A stretch of DNA of 64,000 nucleotides from Isoetes taiwanensis. Its lineage: Eukaryota > Streptophyta > Lycopodiopsida > Isoetales > Isoetaceae. How positions within the stretch are numbered: position 1 is the stretch's first letter; each line of letters opens with the position of its first letter. Of the stretch, positions 11,417 through 22,850 are shown piece after piece. The stretch covers positions 9,063,141-9,127,140 of the forward strand of contig JAJEKV010000023.1 of assembly GCA_021234155.1 (NCBI GenBank), read 5' to 3'. Under the pieces are notes generated by a model. It had not been told where the DNA came from. It ran no database searches and saw only the letters and a list, made by a program, of their open reading frames with translations. Position numbers and translations under genes: made by a program.

Positions 11417-11705
11417 TTTGCACAGAACTTCAGTTGCTTTGTGGATGTGGTTGGAAAATGTACAGATCCTTTCATTGTGTCCGAAGTGGTCTCAATGTGA
11501 AATGTATTGTTGTTGGTGGTGTAACATAATTGTTTTAGAAGTACTTGTTGCAGCGACATGCTCAAGCTCTGGCATGGCATTCCTGCTTAGGTCTCCAAAC
11601 CACTTTCATCAACGAAACTCCGTATATGTCATTCAGAATGTGGTTTAATTCACAAATTCACAATGGTTAATTTGGACATCTGGAATCAGCCTGTGTCTTC
11701 TCAAC

Positions 11706-11800
11706 ATCTAGGAACAGCACAGTTAGATTCGGCCAAATCCGATTGGTTTTACATCTGTTTTGGTAAGTTCCCATGATCGAATGCAGAAACCCTAAAGTGA
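11706..11800 (+). repeat. Second copy of an intron sequence from the upstream gene
   Basis: 'gttagattcggcc.aatcc.at.ggtttt.catctgttttggtaag' and the following 'tcgaatgcagaaaccctaaagt' match 10527-10605 inside the intron at 10471-10717. The copy lies about 300 bp past the stop codon. Confidence 0.75.
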
Positions 11801-12190
11801 ACCTAATATCCGGCTCCGTTGAAAATCCCATGGTTATTCAGGTTTGTTTCCTTGAACTATTTCCATTTAAAATTCAATATCTACCATTATTATAGCCCTT
11901 CCTTTCAATGTCTACCAATATCTAGCAATGCCCATTCTTAAAAAACTCGCCCTCCCGTTATATCTACTGCCTAAGGTTGAAACTTTAAAATCTCACCCTT
12001 TGAATGTCTACAATCCTTTAAACTTCAAAATTTAATAACCCTTCCTTTCAATATCTATCTACCATTATGCTAATGCTAGATATTAGTATTAGAAGCTTGT
12101 GTTACTCATATTATTTTTACCATTACGTATTACATATTATGTATTACATATTGCTACATGTTTTGCATGTTTTTACGTATGTTTGCTTTT

Positions 12191-12674
12191 TTTAGGGCCC
12201 GAAGTTGTAAAAAATTTTTTTAGTACAACCACCAACATATAAGTACCATTAACATTAATTAACACAACCATTGGGTCCAACACATTTAAATTAAAATCCC
12301 CCTTAAACCCCCTTTGGTTTGGGTGCATATTCACACGGGGGGTGACTCCGGGCAACGAGAGCTGTTGGATAGGCATATTCACCACTTATTCCTTAATCTA
12401 CACCGTACGTAAAGTTCCTCGTTTGTGGGGTATGCAAGTACAAAATTTGCTATACTGTATAACAAGATTTGCAAAATACTATAAGATTTCAAGCAAAATA
12501 CTATATGGTGTTGATTTTGTACGTGCAAAACATAATTATAAGGGCTCTCGCTGCCCTACGTCACCCCCCGTGTGAATATGCACCCAAACCAAAGGGGGTT
12601 TAAGGGGGATTTTAATTTAAATGTGTTGGACCCAATGGTTGTGTTAATTAATGTTAATGGTACTTATATGTTGG
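12191..12674. mobile_element. Foldback element, copy 1 (115-bp arms)
   Basis: The left arm 12232-12346 and right arm 12560-12674 are identical in inverse as far as I can read (115 bp each). They contain 'ttggtttgggtgcatattcac'-type sequence and a CACGGGGGGTGAC block. Weaker inverted similarity continues inward for about 20 bp (gggcaacgagag against gggcagcgagag). The interior of ~170 bp is AT-rich. The left outer flank retains 'tttagggcccgaag', half of the terminal palindrome seen complete in copies 2 and 3. There is no coding capacity. It is non-autonomous and the mobilising enzyme is unknown. Confidence 0.85.
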
Positions 12675-12995
12675 CAACAAATCAATATTAGAACACTAGG
12701 TCTTGGTTCTATGCAATTCCAACTCATAGAACATGATATAGCCCTTGGGGCCAATGTCTAAAGGTTTCATGACTTCAGTATTGATATTGGCCTATTTTTT
12801 AAGAATAATTTCCTAAAGAAGATGCTAAACCTTAACCTTTCACGTATCCACTTTGCCCTAGAGAGACTTCTACACTAAAAGAATCGCAATGTATTTCTAT
12901 AATTTTTTTCTTTATTGTCTATGCCCTTGCTTTATTCCATTGTTTACGTCTATATGGCCCCTTCTCTATTGAGGTTCATGCCCTTGAGTATTTGA

Positions 12996-13115
12996 ATATC
13001 TAGCATAATGACAGGGGGTCATTTTTGTGTTTTTGTACGATATTTACAAAGGTTTTTCTATGATTTCATTGCCGTATTCATCTTGGTGTACTGAACAGTA
13101 TTTCTAGAGTGCCGC
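12996..13115 (+). repeat. Dispersed repeat family D, copy 2
   Basis: 'tagcataatgacagggggtc', 'tgtgtttttgtacg', 'acaaaggttttt' and 'tctagagtgcc' match copy 1 at 9748. The preceding 'tctattgaggttcatgccctt' (from about 12968) recurs at 15022 without the rest of the repeat. Confidence 0.65.
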
Positions 13116-13689
13116 TTATCTTGACCATTCATTTTTTATGAGAAGCAGCATCGTACGGTCACGATTAAATTTGTAATGTTTTTAGCACTTAAGTTTTCTT
13201 AAAAAGGTTTGGAATTGGGCATGCAGCCATCGAGGCCCTATGTAGTTTTTTTTTTTTTGTTTGAAATGGAAGCAAAAGCACGGCAAGGTTTATGTTTCTC
13301 GCTTAAACCCGAGATGCCCCCGCCTCGGGATGCCCAAGGCCGTTGAGTTATGATCTGAGGAGGTCTCGTTTGGGCACTGCTGCATTCTGACCAGGGGTCT
13401 CTGCTGCTTTCAAAACCTGGGGTGTGAGGTAAGCACAATTTTGTGCCCTTGAGCTAATCGGGTCTACAATTTTTCCTACGATTTGGAGATTGGCATTTTG
13501 GGTTATCCGTGGGTTCTTGAGGATTCGGCGGATTTCTTGGCATGTAAGCCACGAAGATGATCGAGGCTTTTCCATTCTATTCTATTATCCATCAAAATAT
13601 TGTGTGTTCAGAAAGATATTTGCTTGCTGTTGATTTGTGGCAGAGGTGATGCTCTTTTGATTACAAAGCAGATGAAGAATAAATTCTCT

Positions 13690-14245
13690 TTATGAATTCA
13701 GTAGTTATCTTTGGCCCATCTTATTTGGTCGATGAGTTGTGGATGGGGTTTTTTATCTTTGAGGTGCAAACTATATGCCGAGAAGCAAGCGGCCGAGATT
13801 CTCGGAATCGGTGTATCCATATAGACAAAGATAAAATATCTCAAACATCTGTTAGAATATGTAAGAAAATGCATGCTTCCGTTCCGAGGTCATCCATCTC
13901 ATGCATCCTTTTTCTTGATATTTTGTTATAGGTGTCTAAAGGAGTAGTTGAGAAGGCAAAGCCGGAACGATATGGAACAAAGATGGCCATCCGGGATCCC
14001 GGTTGCCATGCTACTTCTCAAGCATTGCCATATCACGCATTGCTAGATATTCTAAGGGTTTTATGCTATCAATGGTTTCTTGCGCAGACACCCCGTTAGC
14101 CTTCGCAGATTTTATATTTGGAAATGCCATGCTTGTTCTCAAGCATTGCCTCCAATTATGGTTACAAATTCGTCCTAAATCCTCCAGGAGGAGACCATAA
14201 TGTTGTTAATCTTACAACATTTGAAGCCATTGAGAAGCTAGCAGG
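13690..14245 (+). other. Possible decayed exons, unrecognised
   Basis: Short frames such as VSKGVVEKAKPERYGTKMAI (from 13932, after an intron-like ...TTATAG) and NYGYKFVLNPPGGDHNVV (about 14152-14206) have protein-like composition, but I do not recognise a family. A 26-bp stretch 'tgccatgct..ttctcaagcattgcc' occurs at 14004 and 14125. They may belong to one old gene cut up by the surrounding foldback elements. Low confidence. Confidence 0.25.
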
Positions 14246-14550
14246 TTGTATACACATTATGTGTTCATCTCAATTTCATGTCTGCACTCTTCTCTGCAAT
14301 ATGTGCGCCTGGCAAGAGAAAGCTTGTTGCATATTAAAGACTTATGGATTCACACACAATCCTGTTCAAGTTCTGGCCATTTTATAACAGCATATTTGCA
14401 TATATTTGAGTGGCCTTTGCTATGCAATGCAAGAAATATTCATCCAGCCATTACATGCAATATTGTACTTGGAACAAGGTTATTTTGCACCTGGAGATAT
14501 ATATATTTGGAATTTGCTGCTCCTCAAAATTTAACTACGTTCTCTTTTCT

Positions 14551-14980
14551 TAGGGCCCGAAGGGCCCAAAATTTTTTTTTAATTAACAAAACCATTATAT
14601 CCTACATGTTAAAATTAAAATCCCCCTTGGACCCCCTTTGGTTTGGGTGCATATTCACACGGAGGGTCACGTAGGGCAGCGAGAGCCCTTAAATTATATT
14701 ACACACGTATGAAATTGACACCATATAATATATTAACTCAAATCTTATAGTATTTCGCACACCTGCATATACCGTATATAAAAATTTGTACAAGAATACC
14801 CCATAAACGAGGATCGCTATCTACGGTCCACATCAAGGAATATAAGGCATATATGCTCATCCGAGGGCTCTGGTTGCCCGGAGTGACCCCCCGTGTGAAT
14901 ATGCACCCAAACCAAAGGGGGTCCAAGGGGGATTTTAATTTTAACATGTAGGATATAATGGTTTTGTTAATTAAAAAAAA
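14551..14980. mobile_element. Foldback element, copy 2 (116-bp arms)
   Basis: Arms at 14573-14688 and 14865-14980 are near-perfect inverse copies with a few differences at the inner end. The interior matches copy 1 in the reverse direction (for example cctcgtttatggggtat, atactataagattt). The outer left end carries the palindrome gggcccgaagggccc at 14553-14567. The two inner arm subtypes (cgtagggcagcgagag and ctccgggcaac.agag) are swapped relative to copy 1, as expected for opposite orientation. Confidence 0.87.
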
Positions 14981-16448
14981 TCCCCGTGTAGGGGGTCCCC
15001 GTGTGAATGATCTTGCTTTCTATTGAGGTTCATGCCCTTGAGTGTTAGTGGACATTAAAATTTCTAAGCATTCATAATAGGACGAAGACATTAAAAATGG
15101 CACAACAGATGCATTGTCTGGTCCACCATAGCGTTATACACAAGGCATGATGGTATAGCGAGAGCCCTCATAGTGATGTTATTAATGTTGTGCAAAAGTC
15201 CTAGTAGCACGTTAGCAAAACTACACTTGAAATATGGCGCTACTACTACTAGGTTCAAAAGGCACAATGGAAAGTGAAACTTTATCTTCGTCTATTCTTT
15301 CCAAATTCTCTTTGCCTGCCAGAGCAGTGACAATGGCCCCAGATGCACTTAAAAACTGATGCTTTCATGTGCGCGTTCTTTGTATCTGGATCCGTTCTCT
15401 ATATCTGGACCATGTGTATCTGTAACTACACATGATGTACGGCCATGGCTGGGGGTTTCAAGTGTCTGCTTGTTCCTGCCGTCTATTTCGGCTGTTTCTT
15501 CTTCCATGGAGACCACAAACCAGTCTGCACGGTTGTTCAGAATATGAAGAGCAGAGGGAGCTAATGTGGCACATAGTCATGAATTTTTTGAACATACATA
15601 GACACCTCGAATGGATAGTGTGTTTAATCTATGATTATGCTGACAGTCAAAAAAGATGTAGAGCATGACATTGCTGATAGTTAAACTCCCAAGTGTACTT
15701 ATTTGTTTACAACTGGCATAATGTATCTGGACTTGCCTCATTTGAAGTGTTCCAGCCGATGTCCATGTAGGAATGATTGTTAGAAATGATTCTCAACGAT
15801 TATGAAAAAGAATGTGCTTAGAGATAAGGTTTTAGGAAGTGTCTCATAGTTGAAGCACTGTTACCCATCTTACAGATTGTGAAGAACCAATTTTCAACTG
15901 GTTCAAATCACTTTAGGCTTTTGCTTTTCAATGTCTCTCAAGATGTCAAGTGTTTTCGAAGACCTTGGGAGGAAGGGAGGAAGAGGGAGTCAAGTCGCAT
16001 CATCAGGTACAACAAAACTGGGATGCATTGTTGTCCAAGCTCACCACTTCACAAAGATAGAAAAACAACCTTTTGGTCCATTTTATTGTGAGATCACAGC
16101 TTGGGAGTCTGCCCAATTTAAACCAAATAAAATCTGAGTTCCTCGTCCCTTTCCACAACTTGAAAACTACTTGCTGAATCTAATTGAGATAGGACTACTA
16201 TCCTTCTGGATTTTCTAAAGATGCAATAATTTGGTCACATGCTCGTAGCCTGTGAGACCAATGTAGACTATCAATGCAAAAGACAGGTTGGAATAATAAT
16301 CAATGAAATACAACGAGATTGCAATGTATTCCCAACTCTTGGGTACAATCTTTTGCGCTATTCCATAGCAGAGCATGCATCACATGTAGTATTAACCGTG
16401 ATACTGTTTTCCAGACAAGCATACAATTCATGGAGAAACATTACTTAC
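14981..16448. other. Spacer, no supported gene
   Basis: Short open frames exist (15359-15668 plus, 16239-16598 plus) but show no recognised domain. The latter is antisense to the FZL-like exon. Position 15022 repeats the 'ttctattgaggttcatgccc' motif of 12968. Confidence 0.5.
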
Positions 16449-16771
16449 CCTTCAACAGTACAAAGTCCTAATGCAAGAATGTCCTCTAGCGTAGTTGGTA
16501 ACACAGATGTTAAAATTGATGCAGTTATACTTGCAGCTCCCAGGCTCCCAAATATCCCCATAATCTGGATAGACAAAAACAGAGAATCATGTCCATAAGA
16601 GACAGTTTAGCTTACAATATGGTCATGACAAAATATATGCAAAGCTCAGCACCACTTGTCCATCTGATGTTCCAATTCAATTCAAACTACCTCTTCATCT
16701 GCAGAAAGGATCTGTGCGACAAGTGGATTGGATTTCCCTGTTTTTGCTAATTGCTGCAGGCAATCGATAGT
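16449..16771 (-). pseudogene. FZL-like (dynamin-related) gene fragment, two exons
   Basis: Exon 16691-16771 reads TIDCLQQLAKTGKSNPLVAQ and on to ADEE. After a ~126-bp intron, exon 16449-16564 reads IMGIFGSLGAASITASILTS, then VLPTTLEDILALGLCTVEG. The last block matches the C-terminal membrane region of FZL (FZO-like), a chloroplast dynamin-like GTPase that shapes thylakoids in Arabidopsis. Splice sites are good: acceptors TGTAG and ATCCAG, donor GTAAGTAA at 16441-16448. The GTPase domain is absent and no following exon was found, so this is a fragment. The family assignment is from memory of the conserved block. Confidence 0.6.
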
Positions 16772-17849
16772 CTACAGAAACCCAGTTAAGCCATCAAGGC
16801 AAAATGCAAAGAAAGGTCTGCTACAAAATGCAATTTTGTTATATAGATTGTTGGGCAGACATAACCTGCATGCATCGGAACCTGCACCAATCTTCAGCAG
16901 TGTCAAAAAACAACAAAAGGAAAAGGCAACGAAGGCAAAAAATAAGGCAAGAAGAGTCATTTTTTTGCAAAGACCCACGGCAGGTTACTTTCTACTGCAT
17001 TTCATTTTCATGTATGACCTCTTTCTTTTCTTCTACAGGGATTCCTTTTCGCCCTGTTCCAGAGAAGCTCGATGGCTCTGCTCTGTAAGGGATAACCTTG
17101 GGGCATCTGCATATCCTAAACCACAGCATGCCCACAGCATAGCTGCCGGTTAGGACTTGGCTTAAAACGTATGGTTGCCAGTTATGGAGGCGAAAGCTGG
17201 AGTATGGAAGAACTCGATTTGCTCTGGGGCGGTACAACTCAAAGGTTCACCCTCAAATTGCCGAAATTAGAGTTGCAAAAGAAACCCAGGAAAGGAAAAT
17301 CCTGAGGCAACTTTGCAGCTTGCATTTCGAGCTCTCTTCCGGCACTATCAAATGGAAGAAGAAGGAAACCCATCTGAAAAACACAGAAAGACACAGAAGC
17401 TATGACCTTCCCTCTGTGCGCATCATGCCATACCTGAAGCACTAGAACCTAGGCCATACCCAAAGCACTCGAGCATCGACACCAAGCTTGGCGCTCAGCA
17501 ACCGAATCAGCACCTGAGGAGATGACCGACCATTTACAGGCAGCAGCCAGTTTTTAGTAGTCATCAGAATATGCTAGGTATATGCCAGCATATACTTGAA
17601 TATGCCCACATACCCACATAAACGAGGGTTTGCCCCCCTAGGGGCAACCCAAAAAATCAAAAAAAAAAAAACATTGACAAGTTCATGAATAATATATAAA
17701 CCATAGATATAGCACAAATCCCATAAAAGACCGAAACAAAAAGTTCCATCTTTTTTTTCCAATATAAAATGCGTCCACGATAACATCATCTCTTCAATAT
17801 CTTCATAAAAGCTTACTGCATTACAATGATGCAGGAAAAACATCATATA
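16772..17849. other. Spacer with possible minus-strand exon
   Basis: Minus-strand 17239-17380 has an intron-like ...TTTTTCAG followed by a frame with LPFDSAGRELEMQAAKLP, which could be another exon of the FZL-like locus but is unrecognised. Positions 17621-17645 form a palindrome-like gggtttgccccc/ggggcaaccc. Nothing else is supported. Confidence 0.3.
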
Positions 17850-18937
17850 TCCACGTAACATGATAATAATAATGAGAATAACATCTAACCTAATCCCATG
17901 CATCTATTTTTGATGAACGTGGACTTTATTACTTAAAAGAATACAAAGAGTACATGGGGGACTCAAAACCCAGTGGAGAAGATGTCCACTAGCGCAACAC
18001 TACCCACCACATACATAACGTAGAAAAGCAAAAAATACATATCACCACGAGCACAACTATTTGTTATGAGTAAGTCTGAATCTGCAGATATCGCTCCCAA
18101 ATGACACTCTTGCATCCTCCTTTAAGAAAGAACACTTGTACGCCTTCACAATGCGACTATGAGCATTGCTAAGCACTTGCGTATCTGAAAAGACATGTCC
18201 CTTGAAGAGGAGAAGATTTCGTCTCTTGCAGATGGACTAGATGATCCAAGCAGATGCTAAGTGGAAAGCCCTCTTTGCCAACTTGTCCCAAGAACTATTT
18301 AGGGTTCATTGATTAGGGTTCAAGATCTAGATTGAGGGTTCTAGATGGCTCTACTAGAGATTTGAAATGCTAACTCATCTAGAATCCTAACTTCTAGATG
18401 ATCTACCAAGAACTCTATTCCAAATACCTGCTCTCGAAGAACTCCCTCCTGCTCCCGGCGTCTCTATGGCCTTCAAGATGTTCGAAGTATCTCCCACTCC
18501 TACTGATGCGCTCACGCTCTGGGGGCTGCGGTGCTATGCTATGCCACAGTAGACGGTTTTTGAAATGGAGTTTCGACCGTGAACAAGGTTCCCAGACTGT
18601 TGGAGCCAGAAAAATGGCCTAGGGTTAGGGTTTGGCATAGATTAGGGTTGCATGTTATGCCACATGGCTCCAATGGGTTGCTTCGAGCTTTCGCTTCTAC
18701 ACGTCTTCCTTCGTCGACGCGAGCACACTTCCCATTAATAGGCATGTGGCGGATGCCCAATAGGGTGAGGCCATGTGGAAATGGCCCCATGCCTAAGGTT
18801 GGCTAAGTTATATGAATAACTTAGTCATGCTCCCATTTCTACTAACTATGGTGTACAAGGCTACTAAAGTAGACTTGTATAGTGACGTAACCCAGTAATA
18901 TCCGTATTTATGGCATATATTTCTGGGGAACGTCACA
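17850..18937 (-). repeat. Gypsy family G LTR, 5' portion, interrupted by a LINE fragment
   Basis: Read on the minus strand, the LTR begins TGTGACGTTCC at 18937. It follows the LTR at 46150-47804 through shared blocks such as the ATAAATACG region, CTAACCCTA-like sequence and 'ggaaccttg'. The match runs to 18306, stops, and resumes at about 17903-17850. The interval 17905-18305 is LINE sequence. The 3' part of the LTR is absent here; a matching 3' part in the opposite direction lies at 20650-21619. Confidence 0.75.
17905..18305 (-). mobile_element. 5'-truncated LINE inserted in the LTR
   Basis: The minus-strand translation gives WQRGLSTSAWII.SICKRRN and LFKGHVFSD, the extreme C-terminal part of L1-type plant LINE ORF2. 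It ends with a short A-rich tail (catcaaaaatag). The hexamer aaatag is present at both junctions with the LTR, consistent with a short target duplication. Confidence 0.6.
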
Positions 18938-19189
18938 GAGCAGGGTTGAGTGTTTAGTGCATATGGGATGTGTGACGAGCCTGCCGCGAGTTGACCCTCC
19001 TGGCAACTCGGGATCTTGTCCAACTTGCAAAAATACTAGATCTAACTTGGTATGATTACGTTTGCAAATGCTTTTTACAAATTTTTGGTTGGAAAAAAAT
19101 GGTTTTAATCAAAAATAAGATTTTTATAAGAGGCTCTTATGAGACTGATAGTAGGACCTGCTGACTCTTCAAATCACAATGGAAAAGGC
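18938..19189. other. Spacer with a repeat end
   Basis: On the minus strand 18980-19040 reads 'ttgcaagttggacaagatcc.gagttgcc.ggagggtcaactc', matching the end of the repeat at 7847-7880. No gene was seen. Confidence 0.5.
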
Positions 19190-20645
19190 TCAAAAGCCAC
19201 TACCAAGCAAGTCGAGCATGGTGACACAAGAAAAAGCAGCGCTCAATTGTCTCATTCCTCTGCATGCAAAGAGGGCAGATCACAGAGACTTCTGGACGAA
19301 ATCGGTAAACAACAGTGTTTACCCGCACGCATCTATGAATGATCTGCCATCATAAAACAGATAGCTTAGGATGGAGCAATTTATCCCATACCCATCGCCA
19401 GACTGCTTTTCGATGAGGCTCAGGGATAGCCAAAGGCCATTTTGGCGATGGAGGCAACGCTTCAGGATGAAGCAGGACCACATATATCGAGTGCACCAGG
19501 TGCTTCTCTTTAACGCTGCCATGAACCACCCAGAGCTGAGGAGCCACGTCTTGTGGGTGTGGAGGAAGTGTAGCAGCTACTTTTTTCCAAATGCCACGGT
19601 CCCACCGAAGGAGGAGGAACTTCAATTTAAACTCATTCCACGTCAACAATCTTGTCTCATTATACCATACAGACACCGTGAGCACACCCGCTGCTCGCCA
19701 CTGACGTTGCGTCAATGGATGGACAGAAGAGACCAAGGGACAATCTGCCTGGCCGTCACCCAAAGGGATCCACCAGCAACTGGCTGTAGGATCTGTATGG
19801 GCCATTGGATGGAACTGAAACAAAGTGCGCACAGTCTTCCAAGCAGCTAGCAACCCCTTGAGAAAAGGAGATGCATTCGGATATGGAGAAAGTGGATAGA
19901 ATAATGCCCATGGGAGGAGTGGCTTAATGGATGGAGAGCCAAAGGAAATGCACATCTGTAAAGGCTGGTAAATGAGACGCAGACCTGGAGAATTATCAGC
20001 ATTCTTTAGAATCTGCCATATGAACTTAGAAATCAGCACCTTGCTCTGGAGAAGAAAGTGAATCATCCCCAACCCCCACAAAGTTTGGGCATAATGCACT
20101 TCATCCAACTAATTTTAACATCAGCTCCTTCTTCAGTGCCACCCCAGATAAAGTTCCTGACAGTATGAACAATGAGCTGCATCTTTGTCTGGGGTGCCAG
20201 CAAGATGGATGCCATGTAGACATGTGTACCACTCAGAACTGACTTTGCCACAGTTACACGACCAGCCATGGATAACTTTGCCGTGGACCACCAGAACAAA
20301 TGCCTTTCCAACCCCTTAATAATGACATCCCACGCGTCTCCAGATGAGAGGTGTATACCAAGTGGAATGCCCAGAAGCCTAGTTGTCTTTCCATGAGGAA
20401 GAACCTTCCATAGAAATGCAACCACAGAAGACGGCACTGGAGAGCCTAGGGCCCACAAGGCAGTGCACTTTTGCCATCCCACAAAGATACCAGAAGCCAA
20501 AGAGAAACTGTCCAACAAGGAAATGGCATTCAACAAATTCTGCTCATCAGCCATTAAGAACAAGAAAGTGTCATCTGTGTACTGATTACAAATCTCTTCT
20601 GAACCATTATTCATGGGAAGACCATGTAGGATGCCGTCCTACACT
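19190..20645 (-). pseudogene. L1-type LINE ORF2 fragment: RT C-terminus and zinc-binding domain
   Basis: The minus-strand frames read GILHGLPMNNGSEEICNQYT, then DDTFLFL (the reverse-transcriptase catalytic box; here TDD rather than the usual ADD). Next come SLASGIFVGWQKC, LLGIPLG, WWSTAKLSMAGRVTV and LWGLGMIHFL. After a frame change comes the zf-RVT signature VICPLCMQRNETIERCFFLC. Frame changes occur near 20063-20108 and near 19330. ORF1, the endonuclease and the RT fingers are missing. This belongs to a different LINE lineage from the copies at 26-36 kb. Confidence 0.85.
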
Positions 20646-20649
20646 GTTG

Positions 20650-21619
20650 GTTGATGATGCTGCTCCTCCTGTATGGGGAAAGGGGGTAGAGACCTAGTAG
20701 CCACTATTAGATGATGCTTCTAACTAGGCCCTTAGTTCATGTTATATGCGGCCTGTCCATAAGAACCCACCCGGATATGGGGGCTATGGAATGACTGAGC
20801 ACTACATAACGAGGCTATTGGCCAAATGGATGCGGGTCCCTGCTGAGCGCGGCTACTGGGGACCCATAGCAAGCTAGGTCTATGGCCGGTCACTTCGTGT
20901 GGGCCGGACATGGGTCTGACACTCCCTAGATCAATGGTGTCACCCTGATCCTCAGGAGTTCCAGGTAGCTCCTATTTTGGGGGGTTCAGTCGAGGAAGAA
21001 TTGTGTGTCGCCACGATTCTCTAGCTGCCCATGGAACCACTAGCCCTCGGGAAGGGGTGATGGAACTCTTCCTGCCTCAACGAACCGGGGAGATGCAACT
21101 CGGAGTAGCCTCGAAGGGTGATACCTTGAGACTACGCATCTGGAAGGCTACAGTCATACCAGAGCTCGATCTAGTCAGTCTGCATAGTATGCACAGGAGG
21201 GGCGGATGGAATGGTCAACCCTAGCCATTGTCTATAACCAGCCCCGCCATTTTTTATACTTCGGTCTGCTCTATCTTGTATCCCAGCCATCAGTCTACCT
21301 CCTTACGGGTCTGAGCCTGGGTAGGAGCTCTCATGTTTTATGGCATATTGATATCTCTGTCGAATCTATGGATGTATAGATGTTCTACACTTCGAGGTAG
21401 TTAGATGTATTGTTGTTGCTAGTACTGACATTATTTATGCTTCCGCTGTTATAAGAACCCATAGGGGAAGGGCGTCAAGGCACATCCATGTCCCCTTCCC
21501 GCACTAGGGACATCCTGGAGTACGGGATAGACGGAGGGCCCATGCGGCCAAAGGGCTGGATGGGGGATTTCTTACGAGGTGTACGGCCGAGAGCCGTATA
21601 TTTAGTAGGGAGCGTCACA
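20650..21619 (+). repeat. Gypsy family G LTR, 3' portion
   Basis: From 'tggttgatgatgctgctcctc' near 20650 to TCACA at 21615-21619, this matches the inverse of 46150-47120. Shared blocks include 'gtagagacctagtag', 'atatgcggcctgt', 'cactacataacg', 'gtgtgtcgccacgattctct', 'gcatagtatgcacaggagggg' and 'tagggagcgtcaca'. It is immediately followed by a primer binding site, so it was the right end of a 5' LTR. Confidence 0.88.
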
Positions 21620-21620
21620 A

Positions 21621-21632
21621 TGGTATCAGAGC
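21621..21632 (+). promoter_or_regulatory. Primer binding site (initiator tRNA-Met type)
   Basis: TGGTATCAGAGC lies one base after the LTR end. It matches the minus-strand primer site for tRNA-iMet used by many plant LTR retrotransposons. No gag/pol of this element was recognised downstream. Confidence 0.85.
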
Positions 21633-22166
21633 CATGTTTTGGGCTGACCAAGAACTAGCACTGACCATATCCCTGACTTAGTAGTCTAGTTGGCCCAATA
21701 GAGTATGGTATAGAAAGTTCTAGCATGGAACCTCGAAACATGGGGAAAAGTTTTTTCTCTCAAGTAGTAGGGTCATAAAGTTAGGCTAAATTATAGATGC
21801 AGGAAAAAAGAATGAGCCAAATTAACCATATTGAAGTGGGTGAGTAAGATTGAAGTGGAAATTATGCATGAGCATCAAATTTCACCCAAAATGGGTCAAA
21901 GAATCATCCCAATCCAACACCCGGATAAAAAATGGCGCAAATCCAGAATTAACACATCAAATCATTAGCAGAAATTCGAATTTTAAAGATAAGTATATGT
22001 ATAGTTCAGATATTTAATAAGGGGGGCTAATTAATAGGGCTATTAATGGTGAGAGAATATTCCTAGCCCTAGGAGCATCTTTCCTTTTTAAATACTCCCT
22101 AACTCATCCTAAGCACCTCTTTCTTGACCTCCAGCTTAAGCCAATCCATTTTCTTAACCGTAAGAT

Positions 22167-22328
22167 ATGGCTAGAACCAAGTGCACAACAAGGAGGTTCA
22201 GCCCAAGGCAGACTCCATCCATGGCGCATGCGGCGGCAGGCAACGTCAAAATGATGCTGGATCTCCTCAAGCCCGGGAGGGAGGAGGAGGAGCATAACGT
22301 TTCGTCTAGCTTACCTCCCATGAGGTAG
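22167..22328 (+). pseudogene. Histone H3-like N-terminal tail
   Basis: An ATG at 22167 opens a 53-codon frame starting MARTKCTTRRFSPRQTPS. The ARTK tetrapeptide plus basic/Ser/Thr/Pro spacing match the histone H3 tail, where H3 has ARTKQTARKS. The region upstream has a TATA-like 'tttttaaatactccc' near 22085 and a pyrimidine-rich leader. The frame ends at TAG 22326-22328, which could also be a GT splice donor after ATGAG. A histone-fold C-terminal piece follows at 23990-24195 and a core piece on the other strand at 22900-23130. Taken alone, this N-terminal match is weak. Confidence 0.5.
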
Positions 22329-22410
22329 CGCCCAGCAGCTCCTCGGGAGACACCCAGAGAACGGACAAGATGGTCGAGCTCGGCCCCCTTTTGCTAAGCC
22401 AAGAGGAGGA

Positions 22411-22722
22411 GTGCCAGCAGGAGGAGGAGCATCAACAGGAAGAAGAACAGCAGTAGCAGGAGCGCTATCAAGTGCAGGTTGCCCCGGTGAGAAGAAGGGG
22501 AAGGAGAAGGTGGTGGAATGGCCGGAGGAACGAGCGGCCAGGAAGAAGAGGGAGCGTGAGAAGGAGGACCGAAGAAGAGAGAAGAGGTTCAAAAGGGACC
22601 AAGATCGGCCCCGAGGGACAGTGCATATAGAAGAATCCCGTCGGGAGGCAACCGACGAGGAGAAAGAGGAGAAGGACGAGCAAGAGGAAGGTGGCGAGCA
22701 AGAGGAGGAGGAGGAAACATAA
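22411..22722 (+). other. Lys/Glu/Arg-rich open frame
   Basis: A 103-codon plus-strand frame is dominated by KKREREKEDRRREKR and EEKEEKDEQEEGG runs. It may be a low-complexity linker of the histone-like locus or only purine-rich repeat; the opposite strand is also open. No fold was recognised. Confidence 0.3.
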
Positions 22723-22850
22723 GGGGAAGTTGGGGAGACATCCAACCCCGACGCCCGTCCACCCTACCTGAAGTGGCCCAAGCCACCAAAGGTAGTGAAG
22801 AAGCAGAACGTAGGAGAACACGAGTTCATGCTCAAGTAGGACTGCAAATT

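Noticed and set aside
17621-17645. Palindrome gggtttgccccc/ggggcaaccc as a fourth foldback element
   Set aside because: Only a short 'cccacataaacgagg' resemblance to the foldback interior and no long arms; too weak to assign.
19371-19850. 159-codon plus-strand frame
   Set aside because: Antisense to the LINE RT/zinc-domain frame, which has recognisable motifs.
22311-22745. 144-codon minus-strand frame rich in Ser and Pro
   Set aside because: It is the complement of the purine-rich Lys/Glu region; no domain, and composition explains its openness.
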